Part shown: positions 8,269 to 17,014 of the stretch, piece after piece | Layout of the letters: each line of letters opens with the position of its first letter | Numbering within the stretch: position 1 is the stretch's first letter | Assembly (NCBI GenBank): GCA_020847985.1 | Contig: JADLBC010000045.1 | Coordinates: 29,243 to 93,242, forward strand | DNA: 64,000 bases | DNA from: Dehalococcoidia bacterium | GTDB taxonomy: Bacteria; Chloroflexota; Dehalococcoidia; Tepidiformales; Tepidiformaceae | Direction of reading: 5' to 3' | The notes under the pieces: generated by a model | What the model saw: only the letters and a program-made list of their open reading frames with translations | Told to the model about the DNA's origin: nothing | Databases searched by the model: none | Made by a program: the position numbers and the translations under genes

Positions 8269-8298
8269 ATCATACGCTAACGTTCACGTCAATGTCAG
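8269..8298 (-). promoter_or_regulatory. Promoter of the MFS gene with a MerR-like spacer motif
   Basis: On the minus strand: CTGACA (8293-8298), 18-bp spacer, TATGAT (8269-8274), each one mismatch from consensus. The transcription start would coincide with the GTG start codon. The spacer holds TTGACGTGAACGTTAG, a partial dyad resembling MerR-family operators placed between -35 and -10. The promoter is well supported; the operator reading is tentative. Confidence 0.6.
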
Positions 8299-8346
8299 TA
8301 GGCGCCGGCCGGTTCCATTGCCGCGATGTTTACGAACGCCCGCTCG

Positions 8347-9480
8347 CTACCCCCGCGGCATGCCCAGGCCGCGCTGGGCGATGATGTTCCGGTTCACTTC
8401 GCTCGTGCCCGCAGCAATCGTGAGCGAGACCGCGTTCAGGTACGTGAACGGCACGTTCCCGCGCATCGGCGCGTTCTCGCCGAGCAGCTGCGATGGCATC
8501 CCCACGGTGCCCATCGCCACGCGCGCCATCCGCTGGTGCAATTCCGTGCCGAACGTCTTCGCCATCGAAGCCTCGTAGTTCGGGATCATCCCCTGGCTCT
8601 GCATCCAGGCGACGCGATACGACATAAGCCGCCCCACCGCAAAGCTCAGCCCGATGTCCGCCAGCGCGTGCCGGATGACGCCATCGTCGAACAGCGTCCC
8701 CCCGGGGGCGCGGGCGGGCGTCCGCTTCGCATATCCCACGACCTCCTCGTATGTCTTCAGCCCGCCGATAACGCGACCGATGCCCGAGCGTTCGAAATCG
8801 AGCGTCGCCGTCGAGACGTACCACCCGCGGTTCACTTCGCCCACGACGGCCGTGGCAGGCACGCGCACGTCCTCGAAGAACACTTCGTTGAAGTGCTGCT
8901 GGCCGTTCATCTGCTTCAACGGCCGCACCGTGATGCCCGGCAGCTTCATATCGAGGAGGAAGTAGGTGATGCCCCGGTGCTTGGGCGCGTCCGGGTCGGT
9001 GCGCGCGAGCAGGATCATGTAGTCCGCCGATTGCGCGCCCGAGGTCCAGATCTTCTGCCCGTTCACCACATACACGTCGCCCTCGCGGATGGCGCGCGTC
9101 TGCAGCGACGCGAGGTCCGATCCCGACCCCGGCTCCGAAAAGCCCTGGCACCACGCGATTTCGTCGCGCACGATGCGCGGCAGAAGCTCCGACTTCTGGG
9201 CTTCGGTCCCGAAGAGGATGATCGTCGGCCCCACCCGGTCCGTGCCCATCGTCTGCCCCGGGGCGCGGTTGTAGGCCATCTCCTCGTTGTAGACGAGTTG
9301 CCGCATGTGCGATGCGGCCTGCCCGCCGTGCTCCTTCGGCCACGACATCGTCAGCCAGCCCTTCGCCGCGAGCTTCTTCGTGAACGACTCACCGGTGCGC
9401 GCTTTCGGGAACTCCTCGTGAATGAACGAACGCACCTCCGTGCGGAACGACTCTTCCTCGGCCGTGAATCGAAACTCCAT
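8347..9480 (-). CDS. Acyl-CoA dehydrogenase
   Basis: The true start is the ATG at 9480 (MEFRFTAEEESFRTEV), with GGAGG eight bases upstream; the ORF-track extension to 9624 is non-homologous. 377 residues. Motifs: WCQGFSEPGSGSDLASLQTR (FAD/substrate region), VNGQKIWTSGAQSADYMILL, and the C-terminal AAGTSEVNRNIIAQRGLGMPRG. The long FADE-type architecture with MSWPKEHGGQ resembles enzymes used in steroid, phytanate or aromatic acid degradation as well as general fatty-acid oxidation; the sequence alone does not decide. It ends 84 bp upstream of the MFS gene on the same strand but appears separately promoted. Confidence 0.92.
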   Translation of the reverse strand: MEFRFTAEEESFRTEVRSFIHEEFPKARTGESFTKKLAAKGWLTMSWPKEHGGQAASHMRQLVYNEEMAYNRAPGQTMGTDRVGPTIILFGTEAQKSELLPRIVRDEIAWCQGFSEPGSGSDLASLQTRAIREGDVYVVNGQKIWTSGAQSADYMILLARTDPDAPKHRGITYFLLDMKLPGITVRPLKQMNGQQHFNEVFFEDVRVPATAVVGEVNRGWYVSTATLDFERSGIGRVIGGLKTYEEVVGYAKRTPARAPGGTLFDDGVIRHALADIGLSFAVGRLMSYRVAWMQSQGMIPNYEASMAKTFGTELHQRMARVAMGTVGMPSQLLGENAPMRGNVPFTYLNAVSLTIAAGTSEVNRNIIAQRGLGMPRG

Positions 9481-9680
9481 CGAGCGCCTCCGATGCCCAT
9501 CGCTGCGGATGGCCGGACAATACCGAAGTTCGGGCCCAATGGGCCAGTGCCAGGCGCCGGGAGGGCCGTTGGGCCGCCGCGATGGGCCCCCCATGGACGC
9601 TCGCCGTTGGCCGGACGCTGCCACAATCAGCCTGTGGCCGAAGCCCTCGGATCGACAGCCGTGCCTTCAAGGGGCGCCAC

Positions 9681-10082
9681 GTGACCGCCGGTCGGTGGGT
9701 TCGGCCGCGGATGCAGCGCAGGCTCGCGCTGGTACTTCTATTCGCCTTGCTTCCAACACTCAGCTACTTCGGCCACTGGCCGGAGGTTTCGTTCGCGATC
9801 CCCGGTTCATCGCTGGTGCTCGGCCTGCCCGGTTCGGCCGCGCACACCCACGCCGCGGATCCCGGCAGCGGTGCCGGCGGCCACACGAGCCACTGCCATT
9901 CCGAGGCGGCCTCCTGCTCCGATGCGCCGTTCACCGGCGTGAGCGCGTTCGCGATGCTCAATGAGACCGTCGCGTTTCTCGGCGCCGCCGGCCTCCTCAC
10001 ACTCCTTGCACTGTGCTGGTGGCGGCCAGTTTCTTCGCAACCGCTCAGCCCGGAGCTTCGTCCTCCGCGCGCGCTGGCATAG
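9681..10082 (+). CDS. Small membrane protein with a His/Cys-rich periplasmic segment
   Basis: About 133 residues if started at GTG 9681; ATG 9711 (MQRRLALVLLFALLPTLSYFG) is the more natural start for the first membrane segment. Layout: hydrophobic helix, then an external loop with HTHAADPGSGAGGHTSHCHS and a nearby cysteine, then a second helix (AAGLLTLLALCWW) and a short tail. The clustered His and Cys residues suggest metal or heme-related binding, in keeping with the uptake transporter downstream on the same strand, but I do not recognise the family. Function unknown; coding status is supported by the membrane pattern and loop composition only. Confidence 0.5.
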   Translation: MTAGRWVRPRMQRRLALVLLFALLPTLSYFGHWPEVSFAIPGSSLVLGLPGSAAHTHAADPGSGAGGHTSHCHSEAASCSDAPFTGVSAFAMLNETVAFLGAAGLLTLLALCWWRPVSSQPLSPELRPPRALA

Positions 10083-10464
10083 CGGGAGTGTCGAACCCGG
10101 TGGCATAGCGCCCGCGGCATCGCCGGCAAGGCGGCGCCAGGGGCGCCAACCAGCCACTGTGTCTTTCACGACTCCAACTCCTCGTGCCCGCCCTCCGTGC
10201 GCGCTCTCCTTCTCCTTCCCTCTTCTCCAGTGCATGAGGGGCCGGCGTGGGAGCCACGCCGTGGAGGTCTGTTCGATGCTCTCGACGATCGCCCGTCGGC
10301 CGGGGCTCCCATGCCCCGGCCGCCTTCTCCACCGGTCCCCCGCCGGTGCACCCGGCCTATTCAGTGGCTCTTCGCGGACGCACTCCCACAGGAGCGGCAT
10401 TGCTTGCGAAACATCGAGATCCCATGCAATTCTGACAGCACACGTACTGGAATTGGGGTTGTAG
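10083..10464 (+). other. 382-bp non-coding, structured leader before the uptake ABC operon
   Basis: No credible gene. It contains a long pyrimidine tract (about 10203-10228), a hairpin GGCGTGG-GAG-CCACGCC (10244-10260), a 10-bp perfect stem CGGCCGGGGC / GCCCCGGCCG (10297-10322) and CACCGG / CCGGTG (about 10331-10350). Only a partial resemblance to the cobalamin riboswitch core is seen (GAACCCGGTG followed by CCACTGTG), without the downstream conserved box. It is likely a regulated leader for the BtuF/FepB-type gene at 10465, but the class is unidentified. Confidence 0.45.
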
Positions 10465-11580
10465 ATGGATTTGGGAGCTTTTGCATCGCGCCGCCGCGCC
10501 CTCACTGCCGGCGTCCTTCTCGCGACACTCGCCGCGTCCGCCCTGGCCGCCTGCGGCGGCGATGAGGACGCCGCCGGCGACACGGCCACTGCCCCGGCCT
10601 CCGGCAGTACCACCACCACCTCCGCGACTCAGCCCGCGGCCGCGAAGACGTCCTACCCGCTGAAAATCAAGGACATGCTTGGCCGCGATGTCGAAATCAA
10701 GGCGAAGCCGGCCACGATCGTCGCGCTCAGCCCCACCACCGTGGAGTACGTCTACGCCGTCGGCGGCACCGTCGTGGGCCGCAGCCAGACCGCCGAGTAT
10801 CCGGAGGCCGCGAAGCAGGCGAAGGACATCGGCACCTCGTACCAGCCGAACGCCGAGTCCATCCTCGCGCTCAAGCCCGACCTCGTCGTCGCCGACTCCG
10901 TCATCCAGGCGCAGCCGCAGCTTCGCCAGCTGATCGAAGGCCTCGGCGTGCCCGTCGTGTTCGCCGGCGCCGAGAGCTACAAGCAGGTCCTCGACGGCCT
11001 GACGCTCATGGGCCAGGTCCTCGATGGGCAGGAGAAGGCGAAAGCCACCATCGCCGACATCGAGAAGGCGAAGGACGAAGCGAAGGCCGCTGTGGCCGGG
11101 ACGAAGACCTCGGCCGTGGTGCTCATCGCCGGGCGCGATAGCACCCTCTATTCGGCGAAGTCCACGAGCTTCGCGGGCGACCTCCTCGCCGTCGTGGGGC
11201 TGAGCAACCCGGCGGCGAACGCGCCGGATTCCGGCCCCGGCTTCCCCGGCTACACCACCCTCGCCCAGGAGAAGCTGCTCGAATACAACCCGGACGTCAT
11301 TTTCACCGTGACGCCCGGCCCAGCGAGCGTCCCGCGCCTCAGCACATTGCTGCCCCAGATCCCGCCGTTCAAGGGCCTGAAAGCGATCACGGGCAAGAAG
11401 GTGTACGAACTCGACGTGCCGCCGGTGCTGGAAGCGCCCGGTCCGCGTGTTGGCCTCGCTCTGAAGCAGATCGCCGCCGCCGTCTCGGGCAAGGCCACCG
11501 CCGCCGCGAGCCCCTCGGCGGCCGCATCGGCCAGCGCCTCCGCGCCCGCGAGTGGCTCCGCCACGGCGACACCTCGCTAA
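10465..11580 (+). CDS. ABC transporter substrate-binding lipoprotein, BtuF/FepB type
   Basis: 371 residues. N-terminal signal with lipobox ASALAAC (Cys about 29), followed by an acidic Ala/Thr linker and a periplasmic-binding-protein fold of the cobalamin/iron-siderophore class (PF01497): IKDMLGRDVEIKAKPATIVAL, NAESILALKPDLVVADS, EKLLEYNPDVIFTV. A C-terminal Ala/Ser/Pro tail is unusual. It captures the ligand outside the membrane and delivers it to the FecCD permease 19 bp downstream. Ligand (cobalamin, heme or siderophore) cannot be told from the sequence. A long structured leader precedes it. Confidence 0.9.
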   Translation: MDLGAFASRRRALTAGVLLATLAASALAACGGDEDAAGDTATAPASGSTTTTSATQPAAAKTSYPLKIKDMLGRDVEIKAKPATIVALSPTTVEYVYAVGGTVVGRSQTAEYPEAAKQAKDIGTSYQPNAESILALKPDLVVADSVIQAQPQLRQLIEGLGVPVVFAGAESYKQVLDGLTLMGQVLDGQEKAKATIADIEKAKDEAKAAVAGTKTSAVVLIAGRDSTLYSAKSTSFAGDLLAVVGLSNPAANAPDSGPGFPGYTTLAQEKLLEYNPDVIFTVTPGPASVPRLSTLLPQIPPFKGLKAITGKKVYELDVPPVLEAPGPRVGLALKQIAAAVSGKATAAASPSAAASASASAPASGSATATPR

Positions 11581-11599
11581 TACCAGCACGAGCGATACG

Positions 11600-12634
11600 A
11601 TGGCGGGGATGGCGACCACTTTCGATGGCAGTGCCCGGGAACGGGCCGCCCGCGGGCGTGGCAGCCGTCCCCTCTTCGTGCTCGGGGGCGTCGCGGCCCT
11701 CTTCGTGGTGCTCGCCTACCTGAGCATCGCCTACGGCGCCCGCACGCTTTCGCCGTCCGAGGTCTGGTCCGGCCTCACCCGCGAATCCGACCTTCTGAAC
11801 CACACGATCATCTGGCAGATCCGCCTGCCGCGGCTCGTCGATGGCATGCTCGTGGGCGCCGCACTCGCCGTCGCCGGCTGCCTTTTGCAGGGTGTCACCC
11901 GCAACCCGCTCGCCGACCCCACCATCCTCGGCATCACGGCGGCCGCCGGCCTGGCAAGTTCGACGGCCATGGTCATTGAGCCGACGATCCCGACGTGGGG
12001 GATGGCGGCGGCCTGCACGGGTGGCGGCCTGGTGGGCGCGGGACTCCTCTTCTTCATCGCCTGGCGCGGCCAGATCTCGCCCATCCGGCTCGCCCTCGCC
12101 GGTGTCGCGCTCTCCGCGTTTTTCGGCGCCGCCATCGTCGCCCTGCTCTCAAGTTCGCGAACGTTCCTGCAGACGAGCCTCGGCTTCCTCGCCGGTGGGC
12201 TCTACGGCGCCGATTGGCGCGACTTCCGCGCGACGGCCGTCTACATCCTCCCGGGCATGGCGGGCGCCTTCCTCCTCGCGGGCCGGCTCAACGTCCTGGC
12301 CCTGGGTGATGATGTCGCGGCCGGTCTCGGCATCCTCACCGACCGCACGCGTGTCGCGATCCTCATCGTCTGCGGCGTGCTCACCGCGGCCGCCGTCGCG
12401 ATCGCCGGCCTGGTGAGCTTTGTCGGCCTGGTGTGCCCGCATCTCGCGCGCTTCGCCGTGGGCAACGACAATCGCCGGCTCATCCCCGCTTCGGCGCTCA
12501 TCGGCGCGACCCTTGTCGCCGCCGCCGATCTCGCCGCGCGCGTGGTCATCTCGCCCTCCGAAATCCCCATGGGCATCATTACCGCCGGCGTCGGCGCGCC
12601 CTTCCTCCTCTACCTCGTGAAATTCCGCGGATGA
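11600..12634 (+). CDS. ABC transporter permease, FecCD family
   Basis: About 344 residues from the ATG at 11600 (MAGMATTFDG); the ORF-track start at 11552 overlaps the binding-protein gene and adds non-family sequence, and ATG 11609 is an alternative. FecCD hallmarks: RLPRLVDGMLVGAALAVAGCLLQGVTRNPLADP near the N-terminus, FVGLVCPHLARFAVGNDNR (the ATPase-coupling loop) and SEIPMGIITAGVGAPFLLYL at the end. About ten membrane helices expected. It works with the binding lipoprotein before it and the ATPase after it, with which it overlaps by ATGA. Confidence 0.93.
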   Translation: MAGMATTFDGSARERAARGRGSRPLFVLGGVAALFVVLAYLSIAYGARTLSPSEVWSGLTRESDLLNHTIIWQIRLPRLVDGMLVGAALAVAGCLLQGVTRNPLADPTILGITAAAGLASSTAMVIEPTIPTWGMAAACTGGGLVGAGLLFFIAWRGQISPIRLALAGVALSAFFGAAIVALLSSSRTFLQTSLGFLAGGLYGADWRDFRATAVYILPGMAGAFLLAGRLNVLALGDDVAAGLGILTDRTRVAILIVCGVLTAAAVAIAGLVSFVGLVCPHLARFAVGNDNRRLIPASALIGATLVAAADLAARVVISPSEIPMGIITAGVGAPFLLYLVKFRG

Positions 12635-13440
12635 AGCTCGAGGTCGAATCGCTGACGCTCGAATACGCCGGCCGCCGCGCCGTCGATGCAGTGTCGCTCG
12701 CGGTCGAAAGCGGCGAGATGGTGGCCATCGTCGGCCCGAACGGCAGCGGCAAGAGCACCCTCCTTCGCGGCATGTCGCGCCTCCAGAAGCCCGCCGGCGG
12801 CCGTGTGCTTCTCGATGGCCGCGACATTCGCCGCATGGCCGCCCGCGAAGTCGCCCGCGACCTCGCCATCCTCACCCAATCACCTGAAGCCGGGCTCGAT
12901 CTCACCGTTCGGGAACTCGTCTGGCGCGGCCGCTACCCTCACCAGGGCATCCTCCAGCGGCCATCGGCCTCCGATTACGAGGCCGTCGAATGGGCGATGG
13001 ATGCCGCCGATGTCGCACACCTCGCCGGCCGCGCACTCGGCGCCCTCTCCGGCGGCGAACGCCAGCGCGCCTGGATCGCGCTCGCCCTCGCTCAGCAGCC
13101 GAAGGTGATGCTTCTCGACGAGCCGACCAGCTTTCTCGACATACGCCACCAGGTCGAGGTGATGCACCTGCTCCGGCGGCTGAACCACCAGGGGATGACG
13201 ATCGTCACGGTCCTGCACGACCTGCTGCTCGCCGGGCGCTTCGCCGGCCGCATCATCGCCCTCACGAATGGCCGCATCGCCTTCGATGGTTCGCCCGCGG
13301 CAGTGCTGGACCCGGCGGCCCTCGAAGCCGTGTTCGGGCTCCCCATGATGGTCATCCCCGACCCGGAGAGCGGCCAGCCGATCGCGCTCCCGCGCCCCGA
13401 CCCGGCCCTTTGCGCCGCCGCCCGTCCGGCAGCCGATTAG
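12631..13440 (+). CDS. ABC transporter ATPase (FecE/BtuD type)
   Basis: 269 residues from ATG 12631, overlapping the permease stop by four bases (ATGA), so translational coupling is likely. Walker A is IVGPNGSGKSTLLRGMSRL; Q-loop in LAILTQSPEAG; signature LSGGERQRAWIALALAQQ; Walker B KVMLLDEPTSFLDI; H-loop VLHDL. Powers uptake of cobalamin/siderophore-class ligands. Ends with TAG overlapping the last three bases of the convergent flippase gene. Confidence 0.95.
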   Translation: MKLEVESLTLEYAGRRAVDAVSLAVESGEMVAIVGPNGSGKSTLLRGMSRLQKPAGGRVLLDGRDIRRMAAREVARDLAILTQSPEAGLDLTVRELVWRGRYPHQGILQRPSASDYEAVEWAMDAADVAHLAGRALGALSGGERQRAWIALALAQQPKVMLLDEPTSFLDIRHQVEVMHLLRRLNHQGMTIVTVLHDLLLAGRFAGRIIALTNGRIAFDGSPAAVLDPAALEAVFGLPMMVIPDPESGQPIALPRPDPALCAAARPAAD

Positions 13441-14729
13441 CGGCCAGTCGCCGCGCGCAGCCGCCCGATGAGCACCCGGTAGTCATCGATGTCGGCCCGC
13501 CCGAAGCGGAAGACACGCCCGGGGCCGATGCCTTCGGCTCGCAGGAACACTGCCAGCGCGCCGAGGATGGCCGTCCCGTAGGCGATCGAACTCGCGAGCG
13601 CCGCGCCGTTCACGCCCATTCGCGGCACCAGCACGAACGCCAGCGCGATGTCGATCAGCAACCCGCTCCCGGCCACGATCGCCGCGACCCACGGCTGCCC
13701 GCGCTGGTACGTGTAGAAACCCGAATACGACTGCGCGAGCCCGTACAGCAGCACCCCCGGCAACAGGAAGCGCAGCGCCCCCGCCATCCCGTCGTACTTC
13801 GCGAACAGGATGTCGGCCACGATGCCCGCGACCGCGAAGAGCAGCACGCAGATGACCGATAGCAGCACGACTGTGTGGCGCATGACCCTCGTCGTCAGTT
13901 CGGCCGCATCGTGCCGCGGCAGCGCGCCCACCCGCGGGTAGGTCACCAGCGCGAGCGAGCCGCTGACCTGCCACACCGATTCAGCCAGGTACACCGCGAG
14001 CGAATACGTCGCGACCCCGTCCGTGCCCTCGAAATGCCGCACGACGAAGAGGTCCGCGCGGTAGTTCAGGTACGAAATGCCGCTCGAGACGCCCGCCAGC
14101 AGGGCGAACCGCACCGCCGTTCGTACCAGCGACCCGCTGAGGCCGAGCTCGCCCGATATCTCGCCGCGCACGAGCACCGCCAGCACCAGGAACGCCCCCC
14201 ACTGGCCGGCGGCGTATGCGGCGAGCGCGGCTTCCGGCGAACGGTGGTCGAACGCCACGAACGAGAGCGCGATCACCGCCAGCGCCAGCAGCGGCGGCAG
14301 AACCAGCGCGACGTTGTACTTGAGCATGCTGTCGCGCCCGAGGAACACGCCCGCCAGCACGCTATTGATGATGACCGCCGCCGCGCTCGCACCCACGGCG
14401 ATGGAGACTCGCCCGGCCTCGCCGGTCAGCACCGACGCGCCCGCCAGCCCGGCCACCACCGCGACCACGCCGAGCGCCCCGCCGAACGCCCCCGAACTCC
14501 CGAGTGCGTGGCCGGCCGCCCGCCGCTGATTCGTGATCTGGTACGCCGTCGCCGCGGTGATGCCGCCGGTCATCGCGGTCACGACGCCGACCACCGTCAG
14601 GCCGAGCACGAAGGTGCCGTACTCGTTCTGGCTCAGCTGGTGCGACGTCAGCACCACCGTGCTCAGCGCGATCACCAGGTTCAGCCCGCGAAAAAGAAAG
14701 GCGACGATACCGCCGAACGCGATGGACAT
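13437..14729 (-). CDS. Polysaccharide flippase (Wzx/MVF-type membrane protein)
   Basis: 430 residues, nearly all hydrophobic, with about twelve to fourteen segments. The start MSIAFGGIVAFLFRGLNLVI and the NEYGTFVLGLTVVGV region match polysaccharide-biosynthesis/flippase proteins of the MATE-like superfamily, which move lipid-linked sugar units across the membrane. No glycosyltransferase neighbours are present here, so the glycan is unknown. Convergent and overlapping by three bases with the ABC ATPase gene. Confidence 0.78.
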   Translation of the reverse strand: MSIAFGGIVAFLFRGLNLVIALSTVVLTSHQLSQNEYGTFVLGLTVVGVVTAMTGGITAATAYQITNQRRAAGHALGSSGAFGGALGVVAVVAGLAGASVLTGEAGRVSIAVGASAAAVIINSVLAGVFLGRDSMLKYNVALVLPPLLALAVIALSFVAFDHRSPEAALAAYAAGQWGAFLVLAVLVRGEISGELGLSGSLVRTAVRFALLAGVSSGISYLNYRADLFVVRHFEGTDGVATYSLAVYLAESVWQVSGSLALVTYPRVGALPRHDAAELTTRVMRHTVVLLSVICVLLFAVAGIVADILFAKYDGMAGALRFLLPGVLLYGLAQSYSGFYTYQRGQPWVAAIVAGSGLLIDIALAFVLVPRMGVNGAALASSIAYGTAILGALAVFLRAEGIGPGRVFRFGRADIDDYRVLIGRLRAATGR

Positions 14730-14875
14730 CGTCCGCCATCCTATCGGCGGCCCGCGTCAGGCGCTTTCCCGGCGAGAGCTGCAACGCGGCGACCGGCAAG
14801 GAAGCGAAAAGGCCATCCGCCATTCGCCCACTCGCATTGCGCGCCGCGGCGGCCGCGGATGCGGTTGCGTGCCAA

Positions 14876-14950
14876 TGGTACCCCCGGCAGGAATCGAACC
14901 TGCGCACATGGTTTAGGAAACCACTGCTCTATCCGCTGAGCTACGGGGGC
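14876..14950 (-). tRNA. tRNA-Arg (anticodon CCT), CCA encoded
   Basis: Minus-strand cloverleaf: acceptor GCCCCCG / CGGGGGT (one G-U), D-arm GCTC...GAGC, anticodon stem GTGGT / ACCAT around loop TTCCTAA (anticodon CCT, reading AGG), T-arm GCAGG-TTCGAAT-CCTGC, discriminator A and genomically encoded CCA (14876-14878). Confidence 0.96.
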
Positions 14951-15046
14951 GCACGCGGGCACTCATGCCCCCACCGAGTCTACCCGCGCCCGCCATCTCG
15001 TCCCAGCCACGGGGGAGCGAGCGTGTGCGGAGGTGGCGGGGAGGGC

Positions 15047-17014
15047 TCAGGGGGGGGGAACCGGCCGGAAGGCCCAGTCATGCCACCACGGTATGGGGTA
15101 CTTCCACGCGCCGGCGTAGCTCAGCTGGAGTGGCACGAGGCCCCCCGGCCAAGCGAACTGCCACGAGCCGTGGAAGACCGATCCGCACGTGATGTCACGC
15201 GCGGTCTGGAGCGCGAAGCCGGTTCCACCGCTGATGGGCGCGCGGCCGTCCGCAGTGGTCACGAAGATGTCGGGGTGCCCGACGTCCGGATCCCAGCCCG
15301 GGAGGTCCGAGCCACCGCGGCAGACCGATACGGCCCTGAACGGGATCTCGACGCCTTCCGATGTGAACACGATGTCGCCGGCGATGGTAATCTCGAGCCC
15401 GTTCGTCCCCGGCTGTACGGGCGCAGCGACGAACTCGTCTACCCGCACCAGCCGGCGTTCAGATGGGAGGATCGTGGGGTTGGCCCACGGTCGGTAGTCC
15501 GTCCCCCGGTAGATGGTCACATCGACGGTCAGGCTGCCGCGGTTGTCGTTGTAGTACGGGACGCGGTCGTTCATCCGCAATTCCAGCATGCCGTAGCCTG
15601 CGTCCAGTGCGGCCCCACTCCCAATAGCGCGCCAAGGGCCGTCCCCAAATCGGCCAACCAGCGATGCGATGTTCAGGCCCGGCACAAGGAGGTCCGTGTC
15701 CCAGGCGGCCGGTGTGTCGCCGCCCGCGTCGTAACACACACGTTCGTTCGCCGCCTGGTCACCGACGCACCACTCGCCGTGCGGCGTGACCCGCACCAGT
15801 TCGTTTCCCCGGAACCGCTCCGTAAGCTGCACACCGGTGCGAGCATCGACGGTGACGGTGAGCCGGGTGACCTCCGGGATGAGGATGTCGTCTCCCGCCG
15901 CGGGGTGGCAGGCGTTGGACAGGAGGGAGTAGTTGGCGGACATCAGGTCAGCGGCGCTTACCCCGGAGCGCCGGCTGATGGCGTCGCAGGTGTCGCCACG
16001 CTCCACGGTGTACATGCCCGCGGCGATGTGCACCTCGGGTAGCTCCGTTGGAGACGGCACCGTCGGAGAGGCATCCGGGGTCGGGGTCGACGGGACCGGG
16101 GGATCCGGTTCGGTGCGAAGTGCCGCAAACACGACCGCAGCCGAGAACAGCACCGCAAGCGCCGCTCCGATGCCCGTCCATAGCCGCCAGCCCGGCCGTG
16201 CCCGTGCCGCGCGGTGCGGCCCTGGCATCGTCGGTTCGGCCAACAGCGTGCGCAGGGCCGCGCCTCGAGCCTCCGGCCTGCGGTCGAGTAGCGTGCCCAC
16301 GATCGCGCGCGCCGCCGCGGGCAGGCGTCGCAAGTCCGGGGTCTCGCGAAGATGGGCGATCAGCACCTCCTGCGTCGTCCGGCCCGCGAACGGCGGTGCA
16401 CCGGTCAGCGCCTCGTAGAGCACAATCCCGAGCGAATAGAGGTCGCTGGCGGCGGTGGCCGTCGCATCCGGCGCCATGTACGCCGGTGTGCCGACGATGC
16501 CGCCCGTCCCCGTGAGCGCCGTCAGGTCCGACGCCCGCGCGATGCCGAAGTCGGCGAGCTTCGCGCCCTCGGCCGTGAGCAGCACGTTCGACGGCTTGAT
16601 ATCCCGGTGCACGATCCCGGCCTGGTGGATCGCCGTCAGCGCACGAGCGACGTCGCGAGCAACCGGCTCAAGTGCCTCCCACGACGATGGACCGCGCGCG
16701 ATGCGTTCCTTCAGCGACTCCCCTTCGGCGACCTCCATCACCATGAAGGGGATCGACTCCCTGACGCCGTAGCCAAGCACGCGCACCACGTTCGGCGACG
16801 TGACCCGCATGCCCATCGCCACTTCGTGTTCGAAACGCGCGACGTAGTCCGGGTCGCCGGCGAGGTGCGGATGGAGCGTCTTGAGCGCGACGATGCGGCC
16901 GGTCGCGGCATCGCGGGCGCGCCACACCGTCCCCATGCCGCCGTGCCCGATGCGCTCAAGCAATTCGAACTGCTCCGCCACGGTGCCGCGATCGCCCGGC
17001 GTGGCTGCCATCAT
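15047..17014 (-). CDS. Receptor Ser/Thr protein kinase with LysM and LecA-like extracellular domains
   Basis: 655 residues. Cytoplasmic kinase (about 15-265): glycine loop IGHGGMGTVW, VALK lysine, HRDIKPSN catalytic loop, ADFGIA, and an activation segment ending YMAPD, with Asp where APE is usual. One membrane helix (GIGAALAVLFSAAVVFAA, about 290-310), a Pro/Thr linker, then a LysM domain (YTVERGDTCDAISRRSGVSA). Next comes a segment resembling the PA-I/LecA lectin fold (YYNDNRGSLTVDVTIYRG near its end) and a C-terminal Trp-rich domain I cannot name. Likely senses peptidoglycan or glycan outside and phosphorylates FHA partners inside. Start overlaps the decayed kinase stop by ATGA. Confidence 0.93.
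   Translation of the reverse strand: MMAATPGDRGTVAEQFELLERIGHGGMGTVWRARDAATGRIVALKTLHPHLAGDPDYVARFEHEVAMGMRVTSPNVVRVLGYGVRESIPFMVMEVAEGESLKERIARGPSSWEALEPVARDVARALTAIHQAGIVHRDIKPSNVLLTAEGAKLADFGIARASDLTALTGTGGIVGTPAYMAPDATATAASDLYSLGIVLYEALTGAPPFAGRTTQEVLIAHLRETPDLRRLPAAARAIVGTLLDRRPEARGAALRTLLAEPTMPGPHRAARARPGWRLWTGIGAALAVLFSAAVVFAALRTEPDPPVPSTPTPDASPTVPSPTELPEVHIAAGMYTVERGDTCDAISRRSGVSAADLMSANYSLLSNACHPAAGDDILIPEVTRLTVTVDARTGVQLTERFRGNELVRVTPHGEWCVGDQAANERVCYDAGGDTPAAWDTDLLVPGLNIASLVGRFGDGPWRAIGSGAALDAGYGMLELRMNDRVPYYNDNRGSLTVDVTIYRGTDYRPWANPTILPSERRLVRVDEFVAAPVQPGTNGLEITIAGDIVFTSEGVEIPFRAVSVCRGGSDLPGWDPDVGHPDIFVTTADGRAPISGGTGFALQTARDITCGSVFHGSWQFAWPGGLVPLQLSYAGAWKYPIPWWHDWAFRPVPPP

Noticed and set aside
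10100-10280. Cobalamin riboswitch before the BtuF-like gene
   Set aside because: GAACCCGGTG and CCACTGTG match pieces of the core, but the AATCC element after GGTG and the AGCCAGGAGACCTGCC-type box are absent, so I only call a structured leader.
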